This document shows positions 1 through 5,615 of a stretch of DNA of 16,667 nt, one piece after another (the first letter of the stretch is position 1; each line of letters starts with the position of its first letter). The notes under the pieces were generated by a model. The model saw only the letters and a list, made by a program, of their open reading frames with translations, did no database searches and was not told where the DNA came from. This stretch comes from Bacteroidota bacterium. GTDB taxonomy: Bacteria; Bacteroidota; Bacteroidia; AKYH767-A; JABDAW01. The stretch spans positions 24,204 through 40,870 of the forward strand of contig JAHEYM010000004.1 in assembly GCA_023251595.1 (NCBI GenBank), written 5' to 3'. The position numbers and the translations under genes were made by a program.

Positions 1-10
1 TTCTGACATT

Positions 11-292
11 ATGATTCAAACAGCAGAACTTTTCAGCATTAAAGAAGCCAGTGACTGGGCAACCAAGCACGTTGGTAAGTTGGTTACAACTGCCAATATT
101 TCCTATCTTGTCCAATACGGAAGAATACGAAAAATTGGTGACAATGGCACGACTCAAGTTTTAAAAGAAGAACTGGTCAATTATTATAAGTCTTACAATG
201 GTCACCGAGAAACTGCTTGGAAGGATCAACTTGGGGACGATTTGAATTGGGCATTGTCTTATGATCAATTTTTAAAAATTAATCATAATTAG
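11..292 (+). CDS. Stand-alone N-terminal recognition domain of a DNA methyltransferase (catalytic part absent)
   Basis: A 93-aa protein. Its pattern (SIKEASDWATKH, then TTANISYLVQYGRI, then LGDDLNWALSYDQ) matches, from memory, the N-terminal ~90 residues of a family of restriction-modification N4/N6 DNA methyltransferases, where a helix-turn-helix-like segment precedes the catalytic domain. Family members continue with a conserved stretch resembling KHVHRLHPYKGKF and then the FxGxG/SAM and catalytic motifs. Here the reading frame stops about seven residues after LSYDQ, and no methyltransferase motif follows in any plus frame up to base 573. It is either a truncation remnant or a free-standing DNA-binding protein. 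The next gene begins 11 bp downstream and the one after overlaps it, so the three look co-transcribed, which argues against simple decay. Only ten bases precede the start, so upstream context is unknown. Family resemblance is fairly secure; function as a separate protein is inference. Confidence 0.6.
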   Translation: MIQTAELFSIKEASDWATKHVGKLVTTANISYLVQYGRIRKIGDNGTTQVLKEELVNYYKSYNGHRETAWKDQLGDDLNWALSYDQFLKINHN

Positions 293-303
293 CTATCATT
301 CAC

Positions 304-573
304 ATGTTCAAAAACAGTAAATATATAATTGTAACATTAGAAGAAAGAAACGGGGAATACGAGTATACCCATAAGAGTGTTCACGAGTTGGTCGACGAGA
401 GGAAGGTGACAGCGAATCGATATATCCGTAATTGGGCAAAGACTTTTTATGGTGAAAATACCGAAACTGGAGATGGAGGTTATTATTTTAATGACGGTGA
501 AGTCTTTGTTAAGGTTTATTCTTGGGACTATATTGGAAAAGAGGATTACGACATTTTAGCCAGATATTTATGA
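304..573 (+). CDS. Hypothetical 89-aa protein in restriction-type operon
   Basis: No family recognised. The protein is small, soluble and mixed alpha/beta in composition, rich in Tyr, Asp and Glu, with no signal peptide, membrane segment or cysteine. A central positively charged stretch (residues about 33-45, ERKVTANRYIRNW) could be a helix that touches nucleic acid. The gene starts 11 bp after the methyltransferase-type domain gene, and its TGA stop overlaps the ATG of the following endonuclease-like gene in an ATGA, a sign of translational coupling. That arrangement suggests a partner, controller or inhibitor of the downstream protein, but nothing in its own sequence proves it. Confidence 0.55.
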   Translation: MFKNSKYIIVTLEERNGEYEYTHKSVHELVDERKVTANRYIRNWAKTFYGENTETGDGGYYFNDGEVFVKVYSWDYIGKEDYDILARYL

Positions 574-1499
574 AGAGGCCATTATCTAATTCAGAGAAAC
601 TTGCAATCGGTTTTCTTGAGAAGGCGAAGGAGTTTCAAACTAGTGTTGAGTTGTTAAAAGTTTTGAAATCGAGAACTTATAAAATAGGAGAAGCAAATGT
701 TTTAGTTCGCGCGGCTTCCGATGGGAACGCAAGATATTTTTTTGGAATTAATTATGTTACTGTCGAAGAAATAGCAAATCTTGATAACCCTTTTGTGGCA
801 TTCATTTGCGGTTCTATTAATAAAGTTGTAATTATTCCTGCAAAAATATTATTTCATCATCTTCCCGAAATAAGTCATGATCGAAATGGTGAATACAAAA
901 TTAATATTGATAATGATTTGAACATAGTTCTAGCAGGAAGAAAAAACAGAATTGAATGTACTTCCTTCATCAATAATTGGGATTTACTCCTTAGACCTCT
1001 TGCTATTATTGAGGGATCAAAAAATACAGTCGAAGAGAGTTTGCATTCCGTATTGCAGGGAAGGTTGATCGAAATTGGTAATATTAGGGGTTTTCAAACA
1101 TACTGTCCCGACAAATCAAAAAAATTCAATGACAAAAAGCTTGACGAATTAACAACACTGAAATCTTGCCCCCAACTTCAATTTTCTGATTATAATCTAT
1201 TAAGACAGATAGATGTAATTTGGTTCAAACCTAAGGGAACTAATTTTATTCCCGAGTACGCATTTGAAGTTGAGCTGTCGACAGGAGTCTGGAGTGGTGT
1301 AGGCAGAATGGCCACATTAATGGACTACAAAAATGTACCACTTTATGTGATTGCTAACGATTCCAAAAAATTTAAGCAGGTTATGTCGTCCTTTTCCGAA
1401 TACCATGACCGATACAAATTCGTCTCAAATGAGTTAATCGGTGATTTGTATTCAGCAGAAATTAATCTTAAAGAATTAAGAATTGACATTGGACTCTAA
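570..1499 (+). CDS. Predicted restriction endonuclease, PD-(D/E)XK-like
   Basis: A 309-aa protein counted from the ATG at 570. I preferred this start to the in-frame upstream ATG at 522, which lies deep inside the previous gene; the 570 start gives a 4-bp ATGA overlap. The N-terminal ~145 residues form a domain that I associate with restriction-modification loci (motifs FFGINYVTVEEIANLDNPFV and IPAKILFHHLPEISHDRNGE). The C-terminal part has the layout of a PD-(D/E)XK nuclease core: a helix with ESLHSVLQGRLIEIG, Asp215 in RQIDVIWF, then Glu233 and Glu235 in YAFEVELSTG, followed by a basic/aromatic helix. The usual Lys of (D/E)XK is replaced by Glu, a variant known in some restriction enzymes. 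The role would be cleavage of unmodified DNA, with the two preceding small genes as partners. No complete methyltransferase is visible; it may lie upstream of the window or be lost. The nuclease call is an inference from motifs. Confidence 0.55.
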   Translation: MKRPLSNSEKLAIGFLEKAKEFQTSVELLKVLKSRTYKIGEANVLVRAASDGNARYFFGINYVTVEEIANLDNPFVAFICGSINKVVIIPAKILFHHLPEISHDRNGEYKINIDNDLNIVLAGRKNRIECTSFINNWDLLLRPLAIIEGSKNTVEESLHSVLQGRLIEIGNIRGFQTYCPDKSKKFNDKKLDELTTLKSCPQLQFSDYNLLRQIDVIWFKPKGTNFIPEYAFEVELSTGVWSGVGRMATLMDYKNVPLYVIANDSKKFKQVMSSFSEYHDRYKFVSNELIGDLYSAEINLKELRIDIGL

Positions 1500-1658
1500 A
1501 AATAATTAAAATGGAAACCGAAACTTTCTTTATTCTCAAAAAAATGAAGTCCAAAAATTCGCTTGTGAACATAAATTGAAAGGAATTTAGTTCTAGTTAT
1601 TATGAAATATTCATATTCCAAGGTTAATTGATTTCTTTTTAATAATTCATTATACACC
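1500..1658. other. Intergenic gap, AT-rich, no supported gene
   Basis: This 159-bp spacer separates the restriction-type operon from the HNH endonuclease. It contains one 22-codon ATG ORF (1511-1579, starting METETFF) that is too short to support. No exact TAnnTTTG promoter element was found, so the promoter of the HNH gene is not identified. Confidence 0.5.
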
Positions 1659-2558
1659 ATGCTCTACCCCCCCGATGATCTCCCAATTCGTTTAGCAGCA
1701 TTTTCATGGCTAAATGAAAAGATCGATCTGTTTGGCGAAGTTTTAGACTGGAGTGTATTGAATGAAGGATTTATTTGGAAAGGAGAAAGAGTTAGACTTG
1801 TCGGGCAAACAGGGATATGGAAACCGAGAGCCTGTAGTTACCCAATCTCTGTATTAACATCCGTCCGTGGTCCATATACCGATGTTTTTGATTATGAAGA
1901 TTTTCTTGTATATAGTTATCGGGGAATAGATCCTCATCATTCAGATAATAAATCATTGCGGGCGGCGATGGAGAGAAAACTCCCGCTAATTTATTTCAAA
2001 GGAATTTCGAAAGGCCGTTATATGCCAATATTTCCGGCATTTATTCTGCAAGACAATCCGGATAAACTTTGTTTTTCCTTGCAGGTCGATACTCGGAAAG
2101 AAATAATTGCGAACAAATTTAATGACAGCGATAGTGATCTCGTGAGAAGATATATCACCTCTAGTATTCGGGTTAGAGTTCACCAGCAGGAATTTCGTGA
2201 GCGTGTGTTGAATGCTTATGCATGCAAATGTTCTTTTTGCAGAATTCGTCATTTGCCATTATTAGATGCCGCTCACATTATTCCGGATGCGAGTGAAAGG
2301 GGTGAACCAATTATTGTTAATGGCTTATCTCTTTGTAAAATTCATCACGCGGCTTTTGATGCTAATTTAATGGGTATTACACCCGATTATCAAATAATTG
2401 TAAAAAAAGATCTTCTTGAAGAAATAGATGGACCTATGCTCAAACATGGAATAACTGAATTACATAATCATAAATTAATTCTACCCAGAAAAGCAAATTT
2501 TCATCCGGACAAAGATCGACTTGCGTTTCGTTTTGAAAATTTTATCAAAGCAAGTTAA
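1659..2558 (+). CDS. HNH restriction endonuclease (COG3440 type)
   Basis: A 299-aa protein. The C-terminal third carries a zinc-bound HNH/McrA-type nuclease: Cys191-x2-Cys194, then DAAHIIPD (His206), NGLSLCKIHH (Asn221, Cys226, His229, His230) and the trailing FD. The N-terminal ~150 residues contain motifs typical of the COG3440 putative restriction endonucleases: RLAAFSWL, GERVRLVGQTGIWKPR, and PLIYFKGISKGRYMPIFPAF. The N-terminal domain of these proteins is thought to recognise DNA, possibly modified DNA; the nuclease domain cuts using a divalent metal. It stands alone, 159 bp after the restriction-type operon, in a region of accessory genes. Such enzymes often act as modification-dependent (type IV) restriction factors, but specificity cannot be read from the sequence. 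No frameshift or missing catalytic residue is seen, so it appears intact. HNH nuclease call secure; role in phage or plasmid defence is inference. Confidence 0.85.
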   Translation: MLYPPDDLPIRLAAFSWLNEKIDLFGEVLDWSVLNEGFIWKGERVRLVGQTGIWKPRACSYPISVLTSVRGPYTDVFDYEDFLVYSYRGIDPHHSDNKSLRAAMERKLPLIYFKGISKGRYMPIFPAFILQDNPDKLCFSLQVDTRKEIIANKFNDSDSDLVRRYITSSIRVRVHQQEFRERVLNAYACKCSFCRIRHLPLLDAAHIIPDASERGEPIIVNGLSLCKIHHAAFDANLMGITPDYQIIVKKDLLEEIDGPMLKHGITELHNHKLILPRKANFHPDKDRLAFRFENFIKAS

Positions 2559-2631
2559 TTTCTTATTGTCCATCACTTGGCCAAATTGGCATCCACCCGG
2601 CAAGATTTAGACTTACTCACCCCCTCCCCAA

Positions 2632-2790
2632 ATGAACCTCCCCCTCATCTCCTCCGCCCTCTCCTCCGCGATTTATCTTCTCCCGAACGAAATTCAGGGT
2701 ATCGAGAACGATCTTTTAAAACAAGAATACGAAGCCGTTTTGGTTGAATTGGAATCGGCACTCGCGGAAATCGAAAAACCGGGGCGATAA
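2632..2790 (+). CDS. Orphan 52-aa ORF with charged helical tail
   Basis: An ATG-started ORF of 52 codons plus TAA. The first 17 residues are hydrophobic and Ser/Ala/Leu-rich; the rest (from LPNEIQGIENDLLKQEY through ELESALAEIEK) is a Glu- and Leu-rich amphipathic helix of coiled-coil character. Codon use from about 2685 onward looks like real coding sequence, whereas the first part is unusually C-rich. The most likely reading is the C-terminal remnant of a larger, deleted gene, because the neighbouring HTH gene and the methyltransferase-type gene are also truncated. No family recognised. Confidence 0.3.
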   Translation: MNLPLISSALSSAIYLLPNEIQGIENDLLKQEYEAVLVELESALAEIEKPGR

Positions 2791-2823
2791 CGCAAATCTA
2801 CCTCGCCTTTTTCTACCACTATC

Positions 2824-2840
2824 CACCTCATCCTGAGGTG
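2824..2840. terminator. Short perfect hairpin, possible terminator
   Basis: CACCTCA and TGAGGTG form a 7-bp perfect stem with a TCC loop. It lies 33 bp after the 52-aa ORF. The bases after it are only weakly T-rich at first (TTTGAATCGG) with a longer T-run 20 bases on, so intrinsic termination is uncertain. Confidence 0.3.
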
Positions 2841-2877
2841 TTTGAATCGGGGAAATTTTTTTGTACATCTTTTTATC

Positions 2878-2964
2878 GCATATCGCAATATGCAATAATT
2901 TTGATCTTTATGTTGTATTACAATCGAATATGTTGTATTATTTCATATCGCAATATGCAATAAT
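2878..2964. promoter_or_regulatory. Array of direct and inverted repeats, candidate operator of the HTH gene
   Basis: A 21-bp sequence beginning CATATCGCAATATG occurs exactly twice, at 2879-2899 and 2944-2964. Each copy contains a dyad, CATAT-CGCA-ATATG, extended to GCATAT...ATATGC in the first copy. Between them, ATGTTGTATTA is repeated exactly at 2910-2920 and 2930-2940, a 20-bp period. The cluster sits 30 bp upstream of a gene for an HTH protein, the usual place for an autoregulatory operator. Repeats are seen directly; operator function is inference. Confidence 0.5.
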
Positions 2965-2995
2965 AGTCGTTGATATGATACAAATCCAATACGTA

Positions 2996-3202
2996 ATGAA
3001 GCCACAGGATGTGGTAGTTCTGCTTAAAATAGTTGCCCTTGGAACCACTCCTTGGGCTCAGACTGCATTAGCCGAATCGCTGAACTTGAGCCAGTCAGAA
3101 ATAAGTCAATCGCTTGCCCGATCCCGATATGCAGGGTTCCCCGATGGCTCCGGGAAAAAGGTGATGAGACTGGCGTTGATGAACTTAAAAAACGAATTCT
3201 GA
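2996..3202 (+). pseudogene. Truncated winged-helix/HTH regulator
   Basis: A 68-aa product from the ATG at 2996; an in-frame ATG at 2975 is an alternative, but the family begins MKPQDV. The sequence KPQDVVVLLKIVALG, then PWAQTALAESLNLSQSEISQ and RYAGF is a helix-turn-helix domain that I recognise from a family of about 150-200 residues in which it is followed by a conserved C-terminal region starting near RRxALxEFLxHG. Here the reading frame ends at LALMNLKNEF, right where that region should start, and no continuation is visible downstream in another frame. The gene therefore looks 3'-truncated, though the DNA-binding part is intact and may still bind the repeat array just upstream. It converges on the ParE-type toxin gene, whose end is 30 bp away. 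Confidence 0.5.
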
Positions 3203-3232
3203 ATGGAGAATAAAATTATTGCGTGAATAAAT

Positions 3233-3535
3233 TTATATCCCAGTAATTTTAGCAGGGTTTTGTCTTGTATCAAACACAAAAGCTATTTTGATAAATTCCC
3301 TATCAATCCAGTAAATTATTTTATAATTACCCTCAACTAAATATCTATATTCACTTCTTCTGTTAAGAAGCAATTTCTCTTTCTGCCCCAATTTCGGATT
3401 GCTTTCTAATTGAAAAGTTCTTTTAATGATGGCATCTTTTATTTTTTGAGCCAATTCTGCATTCACTCCGTAATAATAATACTCAAAAATAGAATCAATA
3501 TTTTCAATTGCATTTCTCATCCATAATACAGTCAT
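3233..3535 (-). CDS. ParE/RelE-family toxin
   Basis: A 100-aa protein with the ParE/RelE toxin fold layout: an N-terminal helical hairpin (residues 7-42, ENIDSIFEYYYYG then AELAQKIKDAI), a PKLG turn at 47-50, and a C-terminal sheet (SEYRYLVEGNYKIIYWID, then FIKIAFVFDTRQNP). ParE toxins poison DNA gyrase; RelE relatives cleave ribosome-bound mRNA. The YRYLVEGNYKIIYWI pattern favours the ParE branch, but the target cannot be read from sequence. The start codon directly abuts the stop of the upstream antitoxin gene with no gap, so the pair is one operon with antitoxin first, the normal order for this class. Confidence 0.85.
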   Translation of the reverse strand: MTVLWMRNAIENIDSIFEYYYYGVNAELAQKIKDAIIKRTFQLESNPKLGQKEKLLLNRRSEYRYLVEGNYKIIYWIDREFIKIAFVFDTRQNPAKITGI

Positions 3536-3781
3536 TTAACTCCGTTTTTTAAGTAATTTTCTTGCGGGAACCATTCTCCCGTTGAGATCATCGTCTTCAG
3601 CCCTGTCAATCATTGCGTTAAATTTCTTAAGCGTCATGGGCTTTTTCATTTCTGTTTCATATTGTTTCAGCCTTTCTTCTCTCAGAAGTTCTTCAAATTT
3701 CGTGATCGAACTGTCTTTGGTCAAACTTAAAAAATGCTGCACAAATGCAATTTTTCTGGTCTCTAATGCTAATGTTTTCAT
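3536..3781 (-). CDS. Antitoxin partner of the ParE-type toxin
   Basis: An 81-aa charged, Lys/Glu-rich, helical protein directly upstream of and abutting the toxin gene, which is the basis for the antitoxin call. It does not show an obvious ribbon-helix-helix (ParD) or Phd/YefM motif that I can name. The N-terminal KTLALETRKIAFVQHFLS resembles the start of a class of small Bacteroidota ParE-associated antitoxins, probably with a DNA-binding N-terminus and a toxin-binding C-terminal helix (residues about 41-70). It is preceded by a strong Bacteroidota-type promoter and would repress it together with the toxin. Confidence 0.7.
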   Translation of the reverse strand: MKTLALETRKIAFVQHFLSLTKDSSITKFEELLREERLKQYETEMKKPMTLKKFNAMIDRAEDDDLNGRMVPARKLLKKRS

Positions 3782-3811
3782 ATTCTTTTCCGTAAACTGT
3801 TATTCATTCAA

Positions 3812-3842
3812 CAAAAATAAAAAATAAATTTCATGTTTCAAA
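3812..3842 (-). promoter_or_regulatory. Bacteroidota-type promoter of the toxin-antitoxin operon
   Basis: On the minus strand TTTG (3842-3839), 19 bases, then TATTTTTG (3819-3812), an exact match to the TTTG / TAnnTTTG consensus. The transcript would start near 3808, about 27 bases before the antitoxin ATG. Confidence 0.6.
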
Positions 3843-3870
3843 ATTGCCTGGTGAAGTGAGCTTTACATAC

Positions 3871-4386
3871 TTAATATAAATACCTCTCCCCTATGATTCT
3901 GCAATGATGAACATTATGTCCGGCGATCATCCAACCAATACTTCTTGGGGTAACCGTTGCTTTATTCGCAGTGCCTTTAAAATCAAGCATTTCATCCGTC
4001 ATATATTGAAAAAGTGAAATGGTGGAACGACGAACGAGTTCGAATTCATACGCCATTTCTGCCAGCGTACGATGTTCGCAATTTGCATTCGGAGCATACG
4101 TGTTCTCATCATACCCGGGTAACGCTGTTGCATCCTTTCTTGAGAAACGTAATGCACGATATATAAAAATTCTTTCCGTATCGATGATGTGACTTAACAC
4201 CTGCTTCACTGTCCATTTATCATCGGCATATTTATAATTTTCTTTTTCCGGTGGAATAGATCGGATAAAAGAAACTGTTGATGATAACAGATTATTTAAC
4301 GCCTTAAAAAGATCTTCTTCTTTAACAATAGAGAAATAATAATGATAATAAACCGGTGAATCTTCGAGGGCTGGGCGTAGGATCAT
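3871..4386 (-). CDS. DinB-superfamily protein (YfiT-like)
   Basis: A 171-aa four-helix-bundle DinB/YfiT-type protein. The family's metal-binding histidine triad is visible: His66 in KWTVKQVLSHIIDTER and the closing GHNVHHCRII motif (His157, with His160/His161). The W58-S65 segment (DDKWTVKQVLSH) is the standard signature of this branch, whose characterised members include bacillithiol-type S-transferases and other metal-dependent thiol transferases; the substrate is not predictable. The length is normal for the family. It lies 213 bp downstream of paaI on the same strand, across an AT-rich inverted-repeat element, so co-transcription with the paa genes is doubtful. No promoter of the standard type was found in front of it. 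Confidence 0.85.
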   Translation of the reverse strand: MILRPALEDSPVYYHYYFSIVKEEDLFKALNNLLSSTVSFIRSIPPEKENYKYADDKWTVKQVLSHIIDTERIFIYRALRFSRKDATALPGYDENTYAPNANCEHRTLAEMAYEFELVRRSTISLFQYMTDEMLDFKGTANKATVTPRSIGWMIAGHNVHHCRIIGERYLY

Positions 4387-4398
4387 TTTTTAATTAAT

Positions 4399-4601
4399 AA
4401 TTAACAATGTACAATTAACAATTTGTATATAAATAAATTTTGCCGTCTTGGTTTGATGGTGTCATCCGTTTCGAAACATCATTCGATGGGTTTCACCCGT
4501 CGCTAACATATTTCGCCCTTGCAGGGCGTTCGGGAATTTTTATTTGTTTTGATGGTTCGTTTTTCTTAAGACAATTAATTGTTAATTATTCATTGTTAAT
4601 T
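4399..4601. repeat. Inverted-repeat-bounded intergenic element, MITE-like
   Basis: The 26-bp sequences at 4399-4424 and 4576-4601 are inverted copies of each other with 23 of 26 positions matching (core AATTAACAATG). They bound ~150 bp containing GTTTCGAAAC (4468-4477, a perfect palindrome), GGGT-TTC-ACCC (4488-4498) and CGCCCT-TGC-AGGGCG (4514-4528, perfect 6-bp stem). The GC-rich hairpin core contrasts with the AT-rich ends. Similar CACCCGTCGCTAA / TTTCGCCCTT sequences are, from memory, dispersed between genes in Bacteroidota genomes. No transposase or protein gene is supported inside. Confidence 0.45.
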
Positions 4602-5019
4602 AAACGTCCCATTCCTTTTCCTTCCTAAAAACCGTTCCTTTAAATAAGGCAACAATTTTATCGTGTTGGTTTTTTACGGTGATATGATATATTCCTATTC
4701 GGTTATTGAGTGAAATTTCCTCTGCTGTTGCCGTGAGAATATCATTTTCCTTCACTGTTTCCGTATGCGAAATAGAAGTTTCAATTGATACACTCATTCT
4801 TCCATGCGAATTCGATGCAAAAGCAAGTGCAGAATCTGCCAATGAGTAAGAAATTCCTCCATGTGCTATTCCAAAACCATTCAGCATTTCATGTCGCACG
4901 GTCATTCTCAAAACAGATTTTCCGGCACTTTCTTCAACGCGTTCAATTCCCAACCATTTACTGAATCCGTCGTTGTTGTACATCTTATCAACAACTTTTG
5001 TAGCTAAAGCTTTAATCAT
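4600..5019 (-). CDS. paaI: Phenylacetate-pathway hotdog thioesterase PaaI
   Basis: A 139-aa single-domain hotdog-fold thioesterase. The central segment HEMLNGFGIAHGGISYSL followed by ADSALAFASNSHG (residues 43-73) closely matches Escherichia coli PaaI, including HGG and the catalytic Asp (here Asp62). The C-terminal strands (TVKENDILTATAEEIS, IGIYHITVKNQ, IVALFKGTV) also match. PaaI hydrolyses ring-hydroxylated phenylacetyl-CoA thioesters and is thought to rescue CoA when the pathway stalls or goes wrong; it acts in the cytosol as a tetramer. The gene follows paaG, paaH and an unknown gene on the same strand, supporting the assignment. It starts 89 bp after the unknown gene, behind a hairpin (5034-5053). 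Confidence 0.9.
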   Translation of the reverse strand: MIKALATKVVDKMYNNDGFSKWLGIERVEESAGKSVLRMTVRHEMLNGFGIAHGGISYSLADSALAFASNSHGRMSVSIETSISHTETVKENDILTATAEEISLNNRIGIYHITVKNQHDKIVALFKGTVFRKEKEWDV

Positions 5020-5033
5020 TTATTTTATATTTT

Positions 5034-5053
5034 CCTTCCCTATTTGGGGAAGG
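5034..5053. promoter_or_regulatory. Hairpin 14 bp upstream of the paaI start
   Basis: CCTTCCC (5034-5040) and GGGAAGG (5047-5053) form a perfect 7-bp stem with a 6-base loop. On the paaI strand the 5' arm is CCTTCCC, the loop CAAATA, and the 3' arm GGGAAGG runs into an A-rich stretch before the ATG at 5019. The purine-rich arm is the only Shine-Dalgarno-like sequence there, so the stem could mask it. A second small dyad, GTCC-GAA-GGAC, follows at 5055-5065. Structure is seen; function is inference. Confidence 0.35.
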
Positions 5054-5108
5054 TGTCCGAAGGACGGATGGCGTAATGAAATCGGTGAATGACATTAAGA
5101 GGGGTGGG

Positions 5109-5603
5109 TCATGACAGAAAGTGAGAGGTGATTTCCAATGCATCATCAAACGAACGAATCACAACATTGAGCGTTGTAATAATCCAACTTCTTGTTTCAT
5201 CATCCATTTCTTCATCCTCAAAAACTTCTTCGCTTATAAATGTATATAGATACGGTTGCTTCATATTTTCCTGCAGCGATGCTTCCATCAACTCATCTTC
5301 CGTCTCGGGTAATCCTTCGAGCCATTTGAGATGATCTGCCTCCACTTGTTCCAACTTACTTTCCGTAATAGTTGGAATTCTTTTTGTCTGTTGATTATAT
5401 GCAATCCAAACGACAAACATAAGATACGTCAGCAATTGCTGATATTCTTCGTCCTCGATCTGATCTGCCATCGACATCGAGTAAGCAAGCACGACCGGCT
5501 GTTTCTCTGCAACATCGTTCAACAAATTTTCAAAATCGGGATCTTCATAGCCATCGAGTAATTCGATCGCGTAGTCAATATTTTCTTCGTTTACAATAAT
5601 CAT
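5109..5603 (-). CDS. Acidic hypothetical protein within the paa cluster
   Basis: A 164-aa protein that I do not recognise. It is strongly acidic (runs such as EDEEY, EVFEDEEMDDE), soluble and predicted largely helical, with no signal peptide, cysteine pair or metal motif. Aromatic and hydrophobic positions around YLMFVVWIAYNQQ (residues 60-72) and TRSWIITTLNVVIRSFDDAL (residues 137-156) look like the buried faces of helices. The gene starts 12 bp after the paaH stop and lies before paaI on the same strand, so it is very probably transcribed with the paa genes. The position suggests an accessory or stress role linked to phenylacetyl-CoA metabolism, but no function can be assigned. Confidence 0.75.
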   Translation of the reverse strand: MIIVNEENIDYAIELLDGYEDPDFENLLNDVAEKQPVVLAYSMSMADQIEDEEYQQLLTYLMFVVWIAYNQQTKRIPTITESKLEQVEADHLKWLEGLPETEDELMEASLQENMKQPYLYTFISEEVFEDEEMDDETRSWIITTLNVVIRSFDDALEITSHFLS

Positions 5604-5615
5604 GTGAATATATTT

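Noticed and set aside
1511..1579. 22-aa ORF starting METETFF, faintly like the start of type I specificity subunits
   Set aside because: Too short, and only a few residues match; could be chance.
2694..2888. Minus-strand 64-aa frame
   Set aside because: Antisense to the 52-aa ORF; composition is that of a shadow frame (Arg/Ser/Lys-rich) and no family pattern is seen.
4440..4628. 62-aa plus-strand frame
   Set aside because: Lies entirely on the inverted-repeat element and the end of paaI; the translation only reflects the repeat.
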